NCBI GenBank assembly: GCA_002169365.1
Contig: NHLE01000008.1
Location: 1-8,126, forward strand
From: Pelagibacteraceae bacterium TMED259
GTDB lineage: Bacteria > Pseudomonadota > Alphaproteobacteria > HIMB59
DNA length: 8,126 nt
Reading direction: 5' to 3'
Shown: piece after piece, positions 1 to 7,690 of the stretch
Layout of the letters: each line of letters starts with the position of its first letter
Position numbering within the stretch: the stretch's first letter is position 1
Program-made: the position numbers and the translations under genes
The notes under the pieces: model-generated
What the model was told of the DNA's origin: nothing
What the model saw: the letters and a program-made list of their open reading frames with translations, nothing else
Databases searched by the model: none

Positions 1-246
1 AATAAAGTGGAAATTACAAGTCAAAATCATGGTTTTAAAGTAAATGAAAAATCGATACCTAAAAATATTAAGATAACGCACACTTCGTTATTTGATAAAT
101 CTATTGAAGGAATTGAGTTAAAAAATAAAGCTGCTTTTTCTGTGCAATATCATCCAGAGTCAAGTCCAGGACCGCAGGATAGTAAATACTTGTTTGAAAA
201 ATTTATAAAATATATAAAAAAAAATGGCAAAAAGAAAAGATCTTAA
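1..246 (+). CDS. carA: Carbamoyl-phosphate synthase small subunit, C-terminal end (partial)
   Basis: This is the last 81 codons of the glutamine amidotransferase subunit of carbamoyl-phosphate synthase; the gene is cut by the left edge and is open from base 1. The subunit hydrolyses glutamine and passes ammonia through a tunnel to CarB. The visible part has the SQNHGF segment and [11 protein letters not shown], which holds the His and Glu (bases 151-159) that complete the Cys-His-Glu triad of class I amidotransferases; the nucleophilic Cys lies outside the window. The tail is very lysine-rich (KKNGKKKRS). The stop at 244-246 lies inside carB, giving a 23-nt overlap, so the two subunits are probably translationally coupled. 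The GTG at base 7 is internal, not a start. Identification is firm from the motifs and the following carB. Confidence 0.95.
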   Translation, partial: NKVEITSQNHGFKVNEKSIPKNIKITHTSLFDKSIEGIELKNKAAFSVQYHPESSPGPQDSKYLFEKFIKYIKKNGKKKRS

Positions 247-3200
247 AAAAATATTAATTATAGGAGCAGGTCCTATAGTAATTGGTCAAGCTTGTGAATT
301 TGACTACTCAGGTAGTCAAGCTTGTAAAGCTCTAAGAAATGAAGGTTATCAGGTAGTATTAATTAATTCCAATCCAGCAACTATTATGACGGATCCTGAG
401 TTTGCAGATAAAACTTACATAGAACCTATAGAAAAAGAAATAGTAAAAAAAATTATCGATAAAGAAAAACCAGATGCCATTCTCCCAACAATGGGAGGGC
501 AAACAGCACTAAACATCATTAGAGAGTTAAATCGAGATAACTATTTTTTAGATAATCCCATCAAAATTCTAGGAGCAAGTCCAAAATCAATTGATGTTGC
601 AGAAGATAGGGAGCTATTTGCTGATGCCATGAGAGAAATAGGGCTGGAGACTCCGTTTAGCATTATTGTTGACGATTCTTACGATTTAGAAAAACTCTCT
701 AATGAGGTTGAGTATCCATTGATTCTAAGGCCTTTTTACACTCTTGGCGGTACTGGGGGAGGAATTGTATACAATCAGGAAGAGTTTGTCTCAAAAGTTC
801 AAAATGCTGTTGATTTAAGCCCTGTATCTAAAACTCTTGTTGAGGAGTCTTTGATTGGTTGGAAGGAATTTGAATTTGAAGTTGTAAGAGACAGGTTTGA
901 TAACTCAATAATTGTTTGTTCTATAGAAAACTTGGATCCAATGGGTGTTCATACTGGTGACAGTATTACGATTGCCCCTGCCCTAACATTAACTGATAAA
1001 GAATTTCAAAATCTTAGAAATCAAAGTATTGCGATTTTGAGAAAAATTGGAGTTGAAACTGGTGGATCAAATGTTCAATTTGCTGTCAATCCAAAGAATG
1101 GCAGAATTTTGATTATTGAAATGAATCCAAGAGTAAGTCGATCTTCAGCCTTGGCTTCAAAGGCTACAGGATTTCCAATTGCAAAAATTGCAGCACTATT
1201 GGCGATTGGCTATACCCTAGATGAACTTAAGAATGATATTACAAAAGTTACACCGGCTAGTTTTGAGCCAGTTATAGATTACATAGTAACAAAAATTCCA
1301 AAATTTAATTTTGAAAAATTTCAAGGAAGTCCAAAGATATTAAATACCGCGATGAAATCTGTTGGAGAAATTATGTCTATCGGGAGAACTTTTAAAGAGT
1401 CGATATTGAAAGCCTTATATTCTATTGAAGGTGACAACTATGGCTTCGACCTATCTCATGAACTATTAAACTTGAAAGATGAGTCTTTAAGAGAAGAGTT
1501 AAAAAAGCAAAGACCTGATAGATTATTACTTGTAGCAGAATCAATTAGGAGAAACATAGACCTTGAAGAAATAAATGTCCTTACGCATATAGATAATTTT
1601 TTTCTGAGAGAAATCAAAGAAATTATTGAATTTGAAAAAAACTTAGTAAAAGTAGGAGTCAATCTTAATATGGAGATTTTGATAGAAGCTAAAAAGCTAG
1701 GTTTTTCAAATACCCATATAGCTAATTTATGTAAAATTAATATTGAGCAAATTTACTCTCTTCTAAAAAAATCTAATTCAAATACAGTTTATAAAAGAGT
1801 TGACACCTGCGGTAATGAGTTTGAGTCTTCTACTGCCTATCTTTATTCAACTTTCATTCATGAAGAAAATCAATACAGCTGTGAGTCGCGACCTGATAAT
1901 CGAGATAAAATTGTAATATTAGGTTCTGGCCCCAACAGAATTGGTCAAGGAATTGAATTTGATTATTGCTGTGTGCAAGCTGTAAAATCTTTTCAAAATA
2001 TGGGATTTCAAACAATCATGATTAATTGCAATCCCGAGACTGTTTCTACTGATTATGACACTTCAGATAAACTATACTTTGAACCTTTAGATTTTGAATT
2101 TGTAAAAAATATCATAGACAAAGAAAATACAAATGGAGAAGTAAAAGGAGTAATTGTTCAATTTGGAGGGCAAACTCCCTTACGAATTGCCAATAAGTTA
2201 AAAGAAAATGGATATAAAATTTTAGGGACATCTTTTGATGCAATTGATATATCGGAAGATAGAGAGCGTTTTCAAAAATTAATCGACAAAGTAGGTTTGA
2301 AGCAACCTAAAAGTGATTTTTCTCTTGGCACAAAGGAGCTAATAATTAAATCTTCAAAGCTTAACTTCCCTATACTCCTTCGACCCTCTTATGTTTTAGG
2401 TGGAAGAATGATGGAAAAAATGAACACATTAGATGATGTTCAAAGCTATATTGATCAAAATTATTGGGCTTTAGAAAATAATGTTATTTTAATTGATGAG
2501 TTCTTAAAAGATGCCAAAGAAGTTGATGTTGACATCCTTAGAGACAACGATGGTAACACCATGATTGCTGGGATAATGGAACATATTGAAGAGGCCGGTA
2601 TCCACTCAGGAGACAGTGCTTGTTCTATTCCTCCTTTCTCATTGAGCGATAATGTTATTAAGTCGATTAAAAAATTTAGCATCAGTCTTTCTCAAGAGCT
2701 TAATACGATTGGGCTCATGAATATACAATATGCGATAAAAGATGAAGAGATCTATATTTTGGAAGCTAATCCTCGAGCGAGTAGGACTATACCCTTTCTA
2801 GCAAAAGCAATTGGAATTCCATTCATTAAGATAGCAGCAGAGTTGATTGCAGGAAAATCACTTACAAGTGAACAAATTAATTTCAATCCTGAGTCACTAT
2901 CTTATTTTGCAATTAAGGAAGCTGTTTTTGTATTTAATAAATTTCCTAATACAGACGTAATATTAGGTCCTGAAATGAAAAGCACTGGTGAGGTAATGGG
3001 AATTGATGATAGTTTTGATATCGCCTATCTTAAGAGTCAAATTGCAGCTGGACAAAAATTAGATAATATAAAAAATATTTTCATATCAGTTAAAGATGAT
3101 GATAAAGAAGAAATTTCTGTTTTTGCTAAATTACTAGAAGATAATGATTTCAATCTCTACACCACAAGAGGTACATTTGATTTCCTATCTAAAAAAGGTA

Positions 3201-3466
3201 TTAAAACTAATTTAATTAATAAAGTAGCTGAGGGATCCCCTCATGTAGTTGAATATATCAAAGATGATAAAATCGACTTAGTCATAAATACTACAGAAAA
3301 CAAACAAGCTATTAAGGATAGTTTTACAATAAGAAGGACATCAGTTGACTTAAATATCCCCTACTATACAAATTTAAGAAGCTCTAAAATCCTTGTAAAA
3401 TCGCTTATTTCTCTGAAAAATAATGAAATTTCAGTCAAAGCCATTCAAAATCATCATAACAATTAA
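224..3466 (+). CDS. carB: Carbamoyl-phosphate synthase large subunit
   Basis: CarB (1080 aa; E. coli 1073) makes carbamoyl phosphate from bicarbonate, ammonia and two ATP for pyrimidine and arginine synthesis in the cytoplasm. The layout is the usual one: carboxyphosphate ATP-grasp half (about 1-400), oligomerisation domain (about 405-555), carbamoyl-phosphate ATP-grasp half (about 558-940) and MGS-like allosteric domain (about 945-1080). In the first half I see the glycine loop GGTGGG (175-180), HTGDS with His243, and EMNPR with Glu299 and Asn301, in E. coli numbering. The second half has [21 protein letters not shown] and EANPR (Glu847, Asn849). The allosteric domain keeps TTRGT, NKVAEG and NTT (1022-1024), matching E. 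coli positions that bind UMP/IMP or ornithine, so regulation by effectors is plausible. The start is supported by the [17 protein letters not shown] alignment. RPFYT at 169-173 replaces the usual RPSFT. No good ribosome binding site precedes the ATG; an A9 run leads into it, consistent with coupling to carA. Confidence 0.98.
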   Translation: MAKRKDLKKILIIGAGPIVIGQACEFDYSGSQACKALRNEGYQVVLINSNPATIMTDPEFADKTYIEPIEKEIVKKIIDKEKPDAILPTMGGQTALNIIRELNRDNYFLDNPIKILGASPKSIDVAEDRELFADAMREIGLETPFSIIVDDSYDLEKLSNEVEYPLILRPFYTLGGTGGGIVYNQEEFVSKVQNAVDLSPVSKTLVEESLIGWKEFEFEVVRDRFDNSIIVCSIENLDPMGVHTGDSITIAPALTLTDKEFQNLRNQSIAILRKIGVETGGSNVQFAVNPKNGRILIIEMNPRVSRSSALASKATGFPIAKIAALLAIGYTLDELKNDITKVTPASFEPVIDYIVTKIPKFNFEKFQGSPKILNTAMKSVGEIMSIGRTFKESILKALYSIEGDNYGFDLSHELLNLKDESLREELKKQRPDRLLLVAESIRRNIDLEEINVLTHIDNFFLREIKEIIEFEKNLVKVGVNLNMEILIEAKKLGFSNTHIANLCKINIEQIYSLLKKSNSNTVYKRVDTCGNEFESSTAYLYSTFIHEENQYSCESRPDNRDKIVILGSGPNRIGQGIEFDYCCVQAVKSFQNMGFQTIMINCNPETVSTDYDTSDKLYFEPLDFEFVKNIIDKENTNGEVKGVIVQFGGQTPLRIANKLKENGYKILGTSFDAIDISEDRERFQKLIDKVGLKQPKSDFSLGTKELIIKSSKLNFPILLRPSYVLGGRMMEKMNTLDDVQSYIDQNYWALENNVILIDEFLKDAKEVDVDILRDNDGNTMIAGIMEHIEEAGIHSGDSACSIPPFSLSDNVIKSIKKFSISLSQELNTIGLMNIQYAIKDEEIYILEANPRASRTIPFLAKAIGIPFIKIAAELIAGKSLTSEQINFNPESLSYFAIKEAVFVFNKFPNTDVILGPEMKSTGEVMGIDDSFDIAYLKSQIAAGQKLDNIKNIFISVKDDDKEEISVFAKLLEDNDFNLYTTRGTFDFLSKKGIKTNLINKVAEGSPHVVEYIKDDKIDLVINTTENKQAIKDSFTIRRTSVDLNIPYYTNLRSSKILVKSLISLKNNEISVKAIQNHHNN

Positions 3467-3522
3467 TAATAATTTGTTTGATAATCCCTTGAAAATTAAA
3501 TATTTTCTATCACTTACTTAAT

Positions 3523-3526
3523 AAGG
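3523..3526 (+). promoter_or_regulatory. Shine-Dalgarno site of greA
   Basis: AAGG lies 7 nt before the ATG of greA, in the 67-nt gap after carB. It is one of the few recognisable ribosome binding sites here: most other starts lie in overlaps or have only A-rich leaders. It suggests that greA is translated independently rather than by coupling to carB. Confidence 0.6.
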
Positions 3527-3533
3527 CAAAATT

Positions 3534-4007
3534 ATGGAAAAAATACCAATGACAGATGAGGGGCAAAAAAAGCTTCTAGAGGAATTAAAACATTTAAAAA
3601 CTGTAGAAAGACCCATAATCATCAAAGCCATAGCTGACGCAAGAAGCAATGGTGACCTCTCAGAAAACGCTGAATATCACGCGGCAAGAGAAAAGCAAAG
3701 TTTTATTGAAGGAAGAGTAGCGGAGATTGAAAGCACCATAGCTCAAGCTGAAATAATTGATGTTTCGAAGCTATCAGGTTCAGTAATCAAATTTGGAGCC
3801 AGTGTAAATATTATCAATTTAGAAGATAACAAGGAGTCTAAATATCAACTTGTTGGAGAAGTTGAAGCAGACATTGAACAAAAGAAAATTTCTGTAACAA
3901 GCCCTATAGCAAGAGCACTTATTGGTAAAAAAAAAGGCGACTATATTGAGGTATCAACACCCAAGGGTGTTACTTCTTATGAGATCAAATCTGTTCGATT
4001 TAAATAA
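3534..4007 (+). CDS. greA: Transcription elongation factor GreA
   Basis: GreA enters the secondary channel of RNA polymerase and stimulates cleavage of the 3' end of backtracked transcripts. At 157 aa it matches the family (E. coli 158). The N-terminal coiled coil (about 1-75) carries the tip motif [17 protein letters not shown] with the acidic Asp41 and Glu44 that help place the catalytic Mg2+. The C-terminal FKBP-like domain includes the family motif [14 protein letters not shown]. The start [10 protein letters not shown] is the usual GreA opening and has an AAGG site 7 nt upstream. greA following carAB is an arrangement I recall from Alphaproteobacteria. The next gene begins 5 nt after its stop, so greA probably shares a transcript with the genes downstream. 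Confidence 0.97.
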   Translation: MEKIPMTDEGQKKLLEELKHLKTVERPIIIKAIADARSNGDLSENAEYHAAREKQSFIEGRVAEIESTIAQAEIIDVSKLSGSVIKFGASVNIINLEDNKESKYQLVGEVEADIEQKKISVTSPIARALIGKKKGDYIEVSTPKGVTSYEIKSVRFK

Positions 4008-4012
4008 CCTCT

Positions 4013-4972
4013 TTGAAAAATATTAGGATTATTACCATCAGCGAGGGAGCTGCTGGGATGAAAAGTCAGATACACGGTTTAGCAAATTTCATTAATCCTA
4101 ATTTTCAAAATTTTGACATTGAGATTAAAGCTTTATTTAAAAATTTTCCTATACAACTAATACCATCAAATGAGCTAGTATATAAAAATTTAGATGAAAT
4201 AAAGATTAACGATAAAACAATTATTATTAGTTGTGGTAAAAAAAGTGTTAAAGCTTCAATTATTTTAAAAAAAAAATTTTTTCCTTTTGTCTTTAATATT
4301 CATATTCAAAATCCTAAAACTCACTTCAATATGTTTGATATGATAGTTTATCCAAAACATGATAAAATAAATAAATCAAATGCAATTCCTACATTATTAG
4401 CTCTTCATAACATAAAATTTAAAGAAGGCATAAGAGATCAAAATAAAATAAATTTTATCATTGGCGGTTCAAGCAAATATTTTAAATTTGGAGACGCCAC
4501 AATTCAAAAAATTCATGAAGAAATTTTGTTTTTATCTAATAATTATTTAGTAAAAATAATACCCTCACGAAGAACACCAATTAAATTTATAAAAAATTTA
4601 AAGAAGATGAATTTAAAAAATGTTTCTATTTTTGAAGATCAATTTAATCCAACCGAATATGGAAATTTACTTTCAGAGGCAAGCACCCAAATAGCTACTT
4701 GGGATTCTATATCGATGATATCAGAGGCTATTTCTTCAGGAACAAAGACCTTAATTTTTCCTTTTGAAGAAAAAAAATGCCCAAAAAGGTATAAGGATTT
4801 CTATAATAATATTCTAGAAGAAAATTTTATATCTTTTTATAACAGAGACTTAAAAGCCCCTACCCCTGATCTGACTGGGTACAACAATGAATTAAAAAGT
4901 AAAATCTTGAATAAGATTGAATCTAATTTATGGTTCAAAACAGATGCACCTCAAGGATTCAATACTAAATAA
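4013..4972 (+). CDS. ELM1-family (mitochondrial fission ELM1-like) protein, GT-B-like
   Basis: This 319-aa protein belongs to the family named after plant mitochondrial fission factor ELM1, common in Alphaproteobacteria; its bacterial role is unknown. Family motifs appear in order: ITISEGAAGMKSQ near the N-terminus, SCGKKS (73-78), HIQNP (97-101), FDMIVYPKHD (108-117), IGGSSKYF (150-157), PSRRTP (184-189), NPTEYGNLLSEAS (212-224) and TWDSISMISEA (229-239). This pattern of two Rossmann-like halves with a late acidic/Ser motif resembles GT-B sugar-nucleotide enzymes, so a glycosyltransferase-like role in envelope assembly is a reasonable but unproven inference. There is no signal peptide or clear membrane span. 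The TTG start is forced: the upstream in-frame stop is at 4001-4003 with no ATG or GTG between, and the first internal ATG (residue 16) would cut the first motif. No ribosome binding site is visible, so coupling to greA (5 nt away) is likely. The coding sequence holds an A10T6 run at 4267. Confidence 0.88.
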   Translation: MKNIRIITISEGAAGMKSQIHGLANFINPNFQNFDIEIKALFKNFPIQLIPSNELVYKNLDEIKINDKTIIISCGKKSVKASIILKKKFFPFVFNIHIQNPKTHFNMFDMIVYPKHDKINKSNAIPTLLALHNIKFKEGIRDQNKINFIIGGSSKYFKFGDATIQKIHEEILFLSNNYLVKIIPSRRTPIKFIKNLKKMNLKNVSIFEDQFNPTEYGNLLSEASTQIATWDSISMISEAISSGTKTLIFPFEEKKCPKRYKDFYNNILEENFISFYNRDLKAPTPDLTGYNNELKSKILNKIESNLWFKTDAPQGFNTK

Positions 4973-5573
4973 TATTACCTCCTTTGCTGACCCTTTCTCT
5001 CATTGGGAAATAAGCTCTCCTTTGTCACCCTCAATGGTTGATGAAATTCAAAATGTTAAAATTTCTGACTCTCCACGATCTTTTGATGGTACAAGAGCAG
5101 CAGATGCTGGTGGAGATGGTATAGATGGTAAATTAAGAGTATTTTTAGAAAAAGATAATTCTCACATATTAACGAATGGAATGGAGCTCATACAAGACCT
5201 TAGAGACAAAGAAGTAATTGGCTCCATCCAAGAAAAAATCAAAAAAGATTTAAAAAATAGCTACATTCGCATTGAATATATTGCTGATCGAAAAGGTTTT
5301 TGGCTTAAGCCTCATTTGGATATTAAAGAAAAGTTAATGACTATGATGCTTTTTATCAATACTTACGATGAGTCTGAAAAATTAGGTACTGATTTTTATG
5401 ACACAAATATGAAACTAGTTAAAACTGTTCCCTATAAACATAATTCAGGATATTTTTTTGCTTCTGGTCATAACACATGGCATGGTTTAGAAAAAAAAGA
5501 AATTAAGATTGAAAGAAGATGTATGCAAATAAACTATGTGACCTTTCCAACTAGTTGGCCAATTAATGGCTAA
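4944..5573 (+). CDS. 2-oxoglutarate/Fe(II)-dependent oxygenase
   Basis: This is a predicted cytoplasmic non-haem iron dioxygenase of about 209 aa. Such enzymes couple decarboxylation of 2-oxoglutarate to hydroxylation of a second substrate, not identifiable here. The iron triad is visible as His124-x-Asp126 (in LKPHLDIKEK) and His180 (in SGHNTWHGLEKK), with Arg191 or Arg192 (in IERRCMQINY) 11-12 residues later as the likely 2-oxoglutarate carboxylate ligand. The stretch between, MMLFINTYDESEKLGTDFYD, fits the double-stranded beta-helix core. An N-terminal part with HWEISSPLS and SFDGTRAAD precedes the core and resembles a family I recall in marine bacteria. I chose ATG 4944; an in-frame TTG at 4917 would add nine residues but lies deeper inside the ELM1 gene. 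The gene overlaps the ELM1 gene by 29 nt and trxB by 8 nt. The fold is secure; the substrate is unknown. Confidence 0.85.
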   Translation: MHLKDSILNNITSFADPFSHWEISSPLSPSMVDEIQNVKISDSPRSFDGTRAADAGGDGIDGKLRVFLEKDNSHILTNGMELIQDLRDKEVIGSIQEKIKKDLKNSYIRIEYIADRKGFWLKPHLDIKEKLMTMMLFINTYDESEKLGTDFYDTNMKLVKTVPYKHNSGYFFASGHNTWHGLEKKEIKIERRCMQINYVTFPTSWPING

Positions 5574-6486
5574 CCTTAAAAATGTTGTAATTATTGGCTC
5601 TGGACCAGCAGGATATACAGCAGCTATTTACGCAGCTAGAGCAGACTTAAAACCTATTCTCATTAGTGGTATCCAACCTGGAGGACAGTTGACAATAACT
5701 ACAGATGTAGAAAATTATCCTGGTTATGAAAATCCCATTCAAGGTCCATGGCTAATGGAACAGATGCAAAAACAATCTCTACTAGTTGGCACTGAAATAA
5801 TTAATAACCATGTAGAAAAGGTAGAGTTACATGGCGATATAAAAAAAATTTATTTAGATAATGGTGAAACTATAAGCTCCAAAGCAGTAATCATTTGCAC
5901 TGGAGCACAAGCTAGGTGGCTTAACATTGAAAATGAAAAAAAACTTCAAGGTCGTGGTCTTTCAGCCTGCGCTACATGTGATGGTTTTTTCTTTAAAGAC
6001 AAAGTAGTTGCTGTTATTGGTGGAGGTAATACCGCAGCAGAAGAAGCACTTTTCTTATCTAAGTTTGCAACAAAAGTTTTGGTTATACATCGAAGGGATA
6101 AACTAAGAGCAGAAAAAATTTTACAAGAAAGGTTGAACGATAATAAAAAAATTGATTTTTTATGGAATTCAGAAGTAAAAAGATATTATGGAGACTCTGA
6201 GTTAACAGCAATCGAGATTTTTGATAACAAAAAAAATGAAACATTTAAGATAGATATTGGTGGTGTATTTGTTGCAATAGGCCATGACCCCGCTACTTCC
6301 TTATTTAATGGTCAAATTGATATGGATGACAATGGTTATATTTTAACGAAACCAGATAGTACTCAAACCTCAGTAGATGGGGTATTTGCGGCTGGAGATG
6401 TTAAAGATAAAATATTTAGACAGGCTGTGACTGCTGCGGGGATGGGGTGTATGGCGGCTTTAGAGGTAGAAAGGTATCTAGAATAA
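5566..6486 (+). CDS. trxB: Thioredoxin reductase
   Basis: TrxB is a cytoplasmic FAD enzyme that uses NADPH to reduce thioredoxin. At 306 aa it is slightly shorter than E. coli TrxB. The FAD site GSGPAG (11-16) and GGQLTITTDVENYPG are followed by the redox-active pair Cys135-Ala-Thr-Cys138-Asp (the CATC type, same numbering as E. coli). The NADPH fold has GGGNTA (152-157), and HRRDKLRA (175-182) supplies the arginines that recognise the 2' phosphate. The C-terminal FAD motif is AAGDV (275-279) followed by RQA. The ATG lies 5 nt before the TAA of the oxygenase gene, an 8-nt overlap, so re-initiation by the same ribosome is likely. It ends the plus-strand block and converges on rpmJ with 13 nt between stops; I see no hairpin terminator there. 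Confidence 0.97.
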   Translation: MANLKNVVIIGSGPAGYTAAIYAARADLKPILISGIQPGGQLTITTDVENYPGYENPIQGPWLMEQMQKQSLLVGTEIINNHVEKVELHGDIKKIYLDNGETISSKAVIICTGAQARWLNIENEKKLQGRGLSACATCDGFFFKDKVVAVIGGGNTAAEEALFLSKFATKVLVIHRRDKLRAEKILQERLNDNKKIDFLWNSEVKRYYGDSELTAIEIFDNKKNETFKIDIGGVFVAIGHDPATSLFNGQIDMDDNGYILTKPDSTQTSVDGVFAAGDVKDKIFRQAVTAAGMGCMAALEVERYLE

Positions 6487-6499
6487 AGGGAGAGTTAAA

Positions 6500-6625
6500 C
6501 TAACCTTGTCTAGCTTTCATTCTCGGATTGGTTTTATTGATGACGTATAATCTGCCTTTTCTTCTAACTAATTGATTGTTTTTATCTCTAGTTTTAGCAG
6601 TTTTAAGTGAGCTTTTAATTTTCAT
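6500..6625 (-). CDS. rpmJ: 50S ribosomal protein L36, zinc-free type
   Basis: A 41-residue minus-strand gene starts at the ATG complementary to 6623-6625 and stops with TAG (6500-6502). The protein opens [16 protein letters not shown] and ends [22 protein letters not shown], matching the 41-residue alphaproteobacterial form of L36, the smallest large-subunit protein, which binds 23S rRNA. It has no cysteine or histidine, so it is the C-minus form that does not hold zinc; the C-plus form has a Cys-Cys-Cys-His site. It is highly basic, as expected. It is convergent with trxB (13 nt) and divergent from sufE (37 nt), so it is probably transcribed alone. The leader just before the ATG is A-rich with only a weak AAAG. 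Its small size makes it easy to overlook. Confidence 0.95.
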   Translation of the reverse strand: MKIKSSLKTAKTRDKNNQLVRRKGRLYVINKTNPRMKARQG

Positions 6626-6662
6626 CTTTATTTTTTAACTAAATTTAATAAGTTGGGAATTT

Positions 6663-7079
6663 ATGTTAATTGAAGAAAAAATCAACAAAATTAAAGAAGA
6701 TTTTTCATTTTTTGAAAATTGGGAGGATAAATATCAATATTTAATAGATCTAGGTAAGAAGCTACCAGAATTAAAGGATATTTACAAAAAAGATGAGTTT
6801 AGAATTCAAGGATGTACATCTAATCTTTGGATGATACCTCAATACAATGATAATAAACTTACATTCTTAGGGGCGAGCGACTCTGTTATCGTTCAGGGAT
6901 TATTCTATCTTGTAAAATATGTATACGACAATGAATATCCTGAAACAATTATCAATGAGCCGTTAAATTTTTTCGATGAAATAGGACTATCGTCCCATCT
7001 CGGACCTTCTCGAGCAAACGGCTTAAATTCTTTAAAGAAACAAATAAAACAAGTAGCGACAGAATTACAAAAAAACTAA
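6663..7079 (+). CDS. sufE: Cysteine desulfuration protein SufE
   Basis: SufE accepts sulfane sulfur from the cysteine desulfurase SufS as a persulfide and passes it to the SufBCD scaffold for Fe-S cluster assembly in the cytoplasm. The protein is 138 aa, the same length as E. coli SufE. The acceptor Cys51 sits in FRIQGCTSNLW, matching E. coli Cys51, and the family end motif HLGPSRANGL is at 112-121. The start at ATG 6663 has GGGA (6655-6658) 4 nt upstream, a rather short spacing. No other suf gene is visible, so sufE is separate from the main suf cluster here, as is often the case in Alphaproteobacteria. It is divergent from rpmJ across a 37-nt gap and is followed 34 nt later by the isomerase gene, with which it may be co-transcribed. 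CsdE is a possible alternative name. Confidence 0.94.
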   Translation: MLIEEKINKIKEDFSFFENWEDKYQYLIDLGKKLPELKDIYKKDEFRIQGCTSNLWMIPQYNDNKLTFLGASDSVIVQGLFYLVKYVYDNEYPETIINEPLNFFDEIGLSSHLGPSRANGLNSLKKQIKQVATELQKN

Positions 7080-7113
7080 TTCTAATCAAATTAAAGTGTG
7101 CTAATTTCAAACT

Positions 7114-7671
7114 ATGAATCTGATTAAAATATTAATTTCGATCTTATTTTTATTCTTTACTAATAATCTATTTTCCAAGGAGGATGTCATTAATTTACAG
7201 TTAAAAGACGGTATCGTCAAAATAAAGACCTTTGAAGATAAGGCACCTAATCATGTTAAACAAATAAAAGAACTCGTTCAAAATGGTAGTTACGATGGTG
7301 TTGTATTCCATCGAGTCATAGATGGTTTCATGGCACAAACTGGCGATGTTCAGTTTGGAAACACTAATTCAGATGATTTTGACCTTCGAAGAGCGGGTAC
7401 TGGAGGTTCGGGTAAAAATATTGATGCGGAGTTTAATGATACACCTCATAAAAAAGGAACATTAAGTATGGCTAGAGCTCAAGATCCTAACAGCGCCGAT
7501 AGTCAATTTTTCATATGCTTTGATGATACGCCCCATCTAGATGGTCAGTATACTGTTTGGGGAGAAGTTATTGAGGGTATGGAATTTGTCGACTCGATAA
7601 AAAAAGGTGATCCTATTAAAAACGGCCTTGTCGACGATCCTGATAAGATAATAAAAATGTGGATTGAATAA
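7114..7671 (+). CDS. Secreted cyclophilin-type peptidyl-prolyl cis-trans isomerase
   Basis: This 185-aa cyclophilin catalyses cis-trans isomerisation of Xaa-Pro bonds. An N-terminal signal peptide (MNLIKILISILFLFFTNNLFS, with Lys5 then a hydrophobic stretch, probable cleavage after Ser21) sends it to the periplasm, as for E. coli PpiA. The cyclophilin core shows FHRVIDGFMAQTGD (65-78) with Arg67, Phe72, Met73 and Gln75 matching the CypA Arg55, Phe60, Met61 and Gln63 catalytic set, then MARAQDPNSADSQFFI (119-134) and HLDGQYTVWGEV (141-152). CypA Trp121 is His141 here, as in many bacterial cyclophilins, which predicts weak cyclosporin binding. The region 80-100 (GNTNSDDFDLRRAGTGG) is an insertion loop I associate with alphaproteobacterial members. 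The stop directly abuts the stop of the convergent OmpA-like gene. Family assignment is firm; the choice between ppiA and other symbols is not. Confidence 0.93.
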   Translation: MNLIKILISILFLFFTNNLFSKEDVINLQLKDGIVKIKTFEDKAPNHVKQIKELVQNGSYDGVVFHRVIDGFMAQTGDVQFGNTNSDDFDLRRAGTGGSGKNIDAEFNDTPHKKGTLSMARAQDPNSADSQFFICFDDTPHLDGQYTVWGEVIEGMEFVDSIKKGDPIKNGLVDDPDKIIKMWIE

Positions 7672-7690
7672 TTACTTTTGAGTAATTTTT
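7670..7690 (+). terminator. Candidate intrinsic terminator at the convergent stop codons
   Basis: AATTACT (7670-7676) and AGTAATT (7681-7687) form a 7-bp perfect stem with a TTTG loop, followed on the plus strand by a T run that ends at 7690. It begins within the isomerase stop codon and covers the stop of the opposite gene. The stem has only one G-C pair, so it would be weak, but position and T run fit termination of the sufE-isomerase transcript. Reading the other way, the trailing sequence is ATTATTC-like and less convincing, so bidirectional use is doubtful. Confidence 0.4.

Noticed and set aside
1456..1662. Minus-strand open frame of 68 aa inside carB
   Set aside because: It lies wholly within carB, resembles no family I recognise, and is explained as a shadow of carB codons.
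2461..2682. Minus-strand open frame of 73 aa inside carB
   Set aside because: Antisense shadow of the strongly conserved second ATP-grasp half of carB; no family signal of its own.
3467..3533. Possible sigma-70 promoter in the carB-greA gap (TTGAAA at 3489-3494)
   Set aside because: The -35-like box is good, but no convincing -10 box lies 16-18 nt downstream. The gap may still hold a promoter; this sequence does not show it. No clear terminator hairpin is visible either.
4917..4943. TTG start extending the oxygenase by nine residues
   Set aside because: The ATG at 4944 gives a complete protein with less overlap, and the extra residues show no recognisable family similarity.
6487..6499. Terminator between trxB and rpmJ
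   Set aside because: Only 13 nt separate the stops and I find no inverted repeat followed by a T run.
6546..6551. Perfect TATAAT on the plus strand upstream of sufE
   Set aside because: It lies inside rpmJ, where it reads as the complement of conserved R-L-Y-V-I codons, has no -35 box at a suitable distance, and is over 110 nt from sufE. Chance is likelier in AT-rich DNA.
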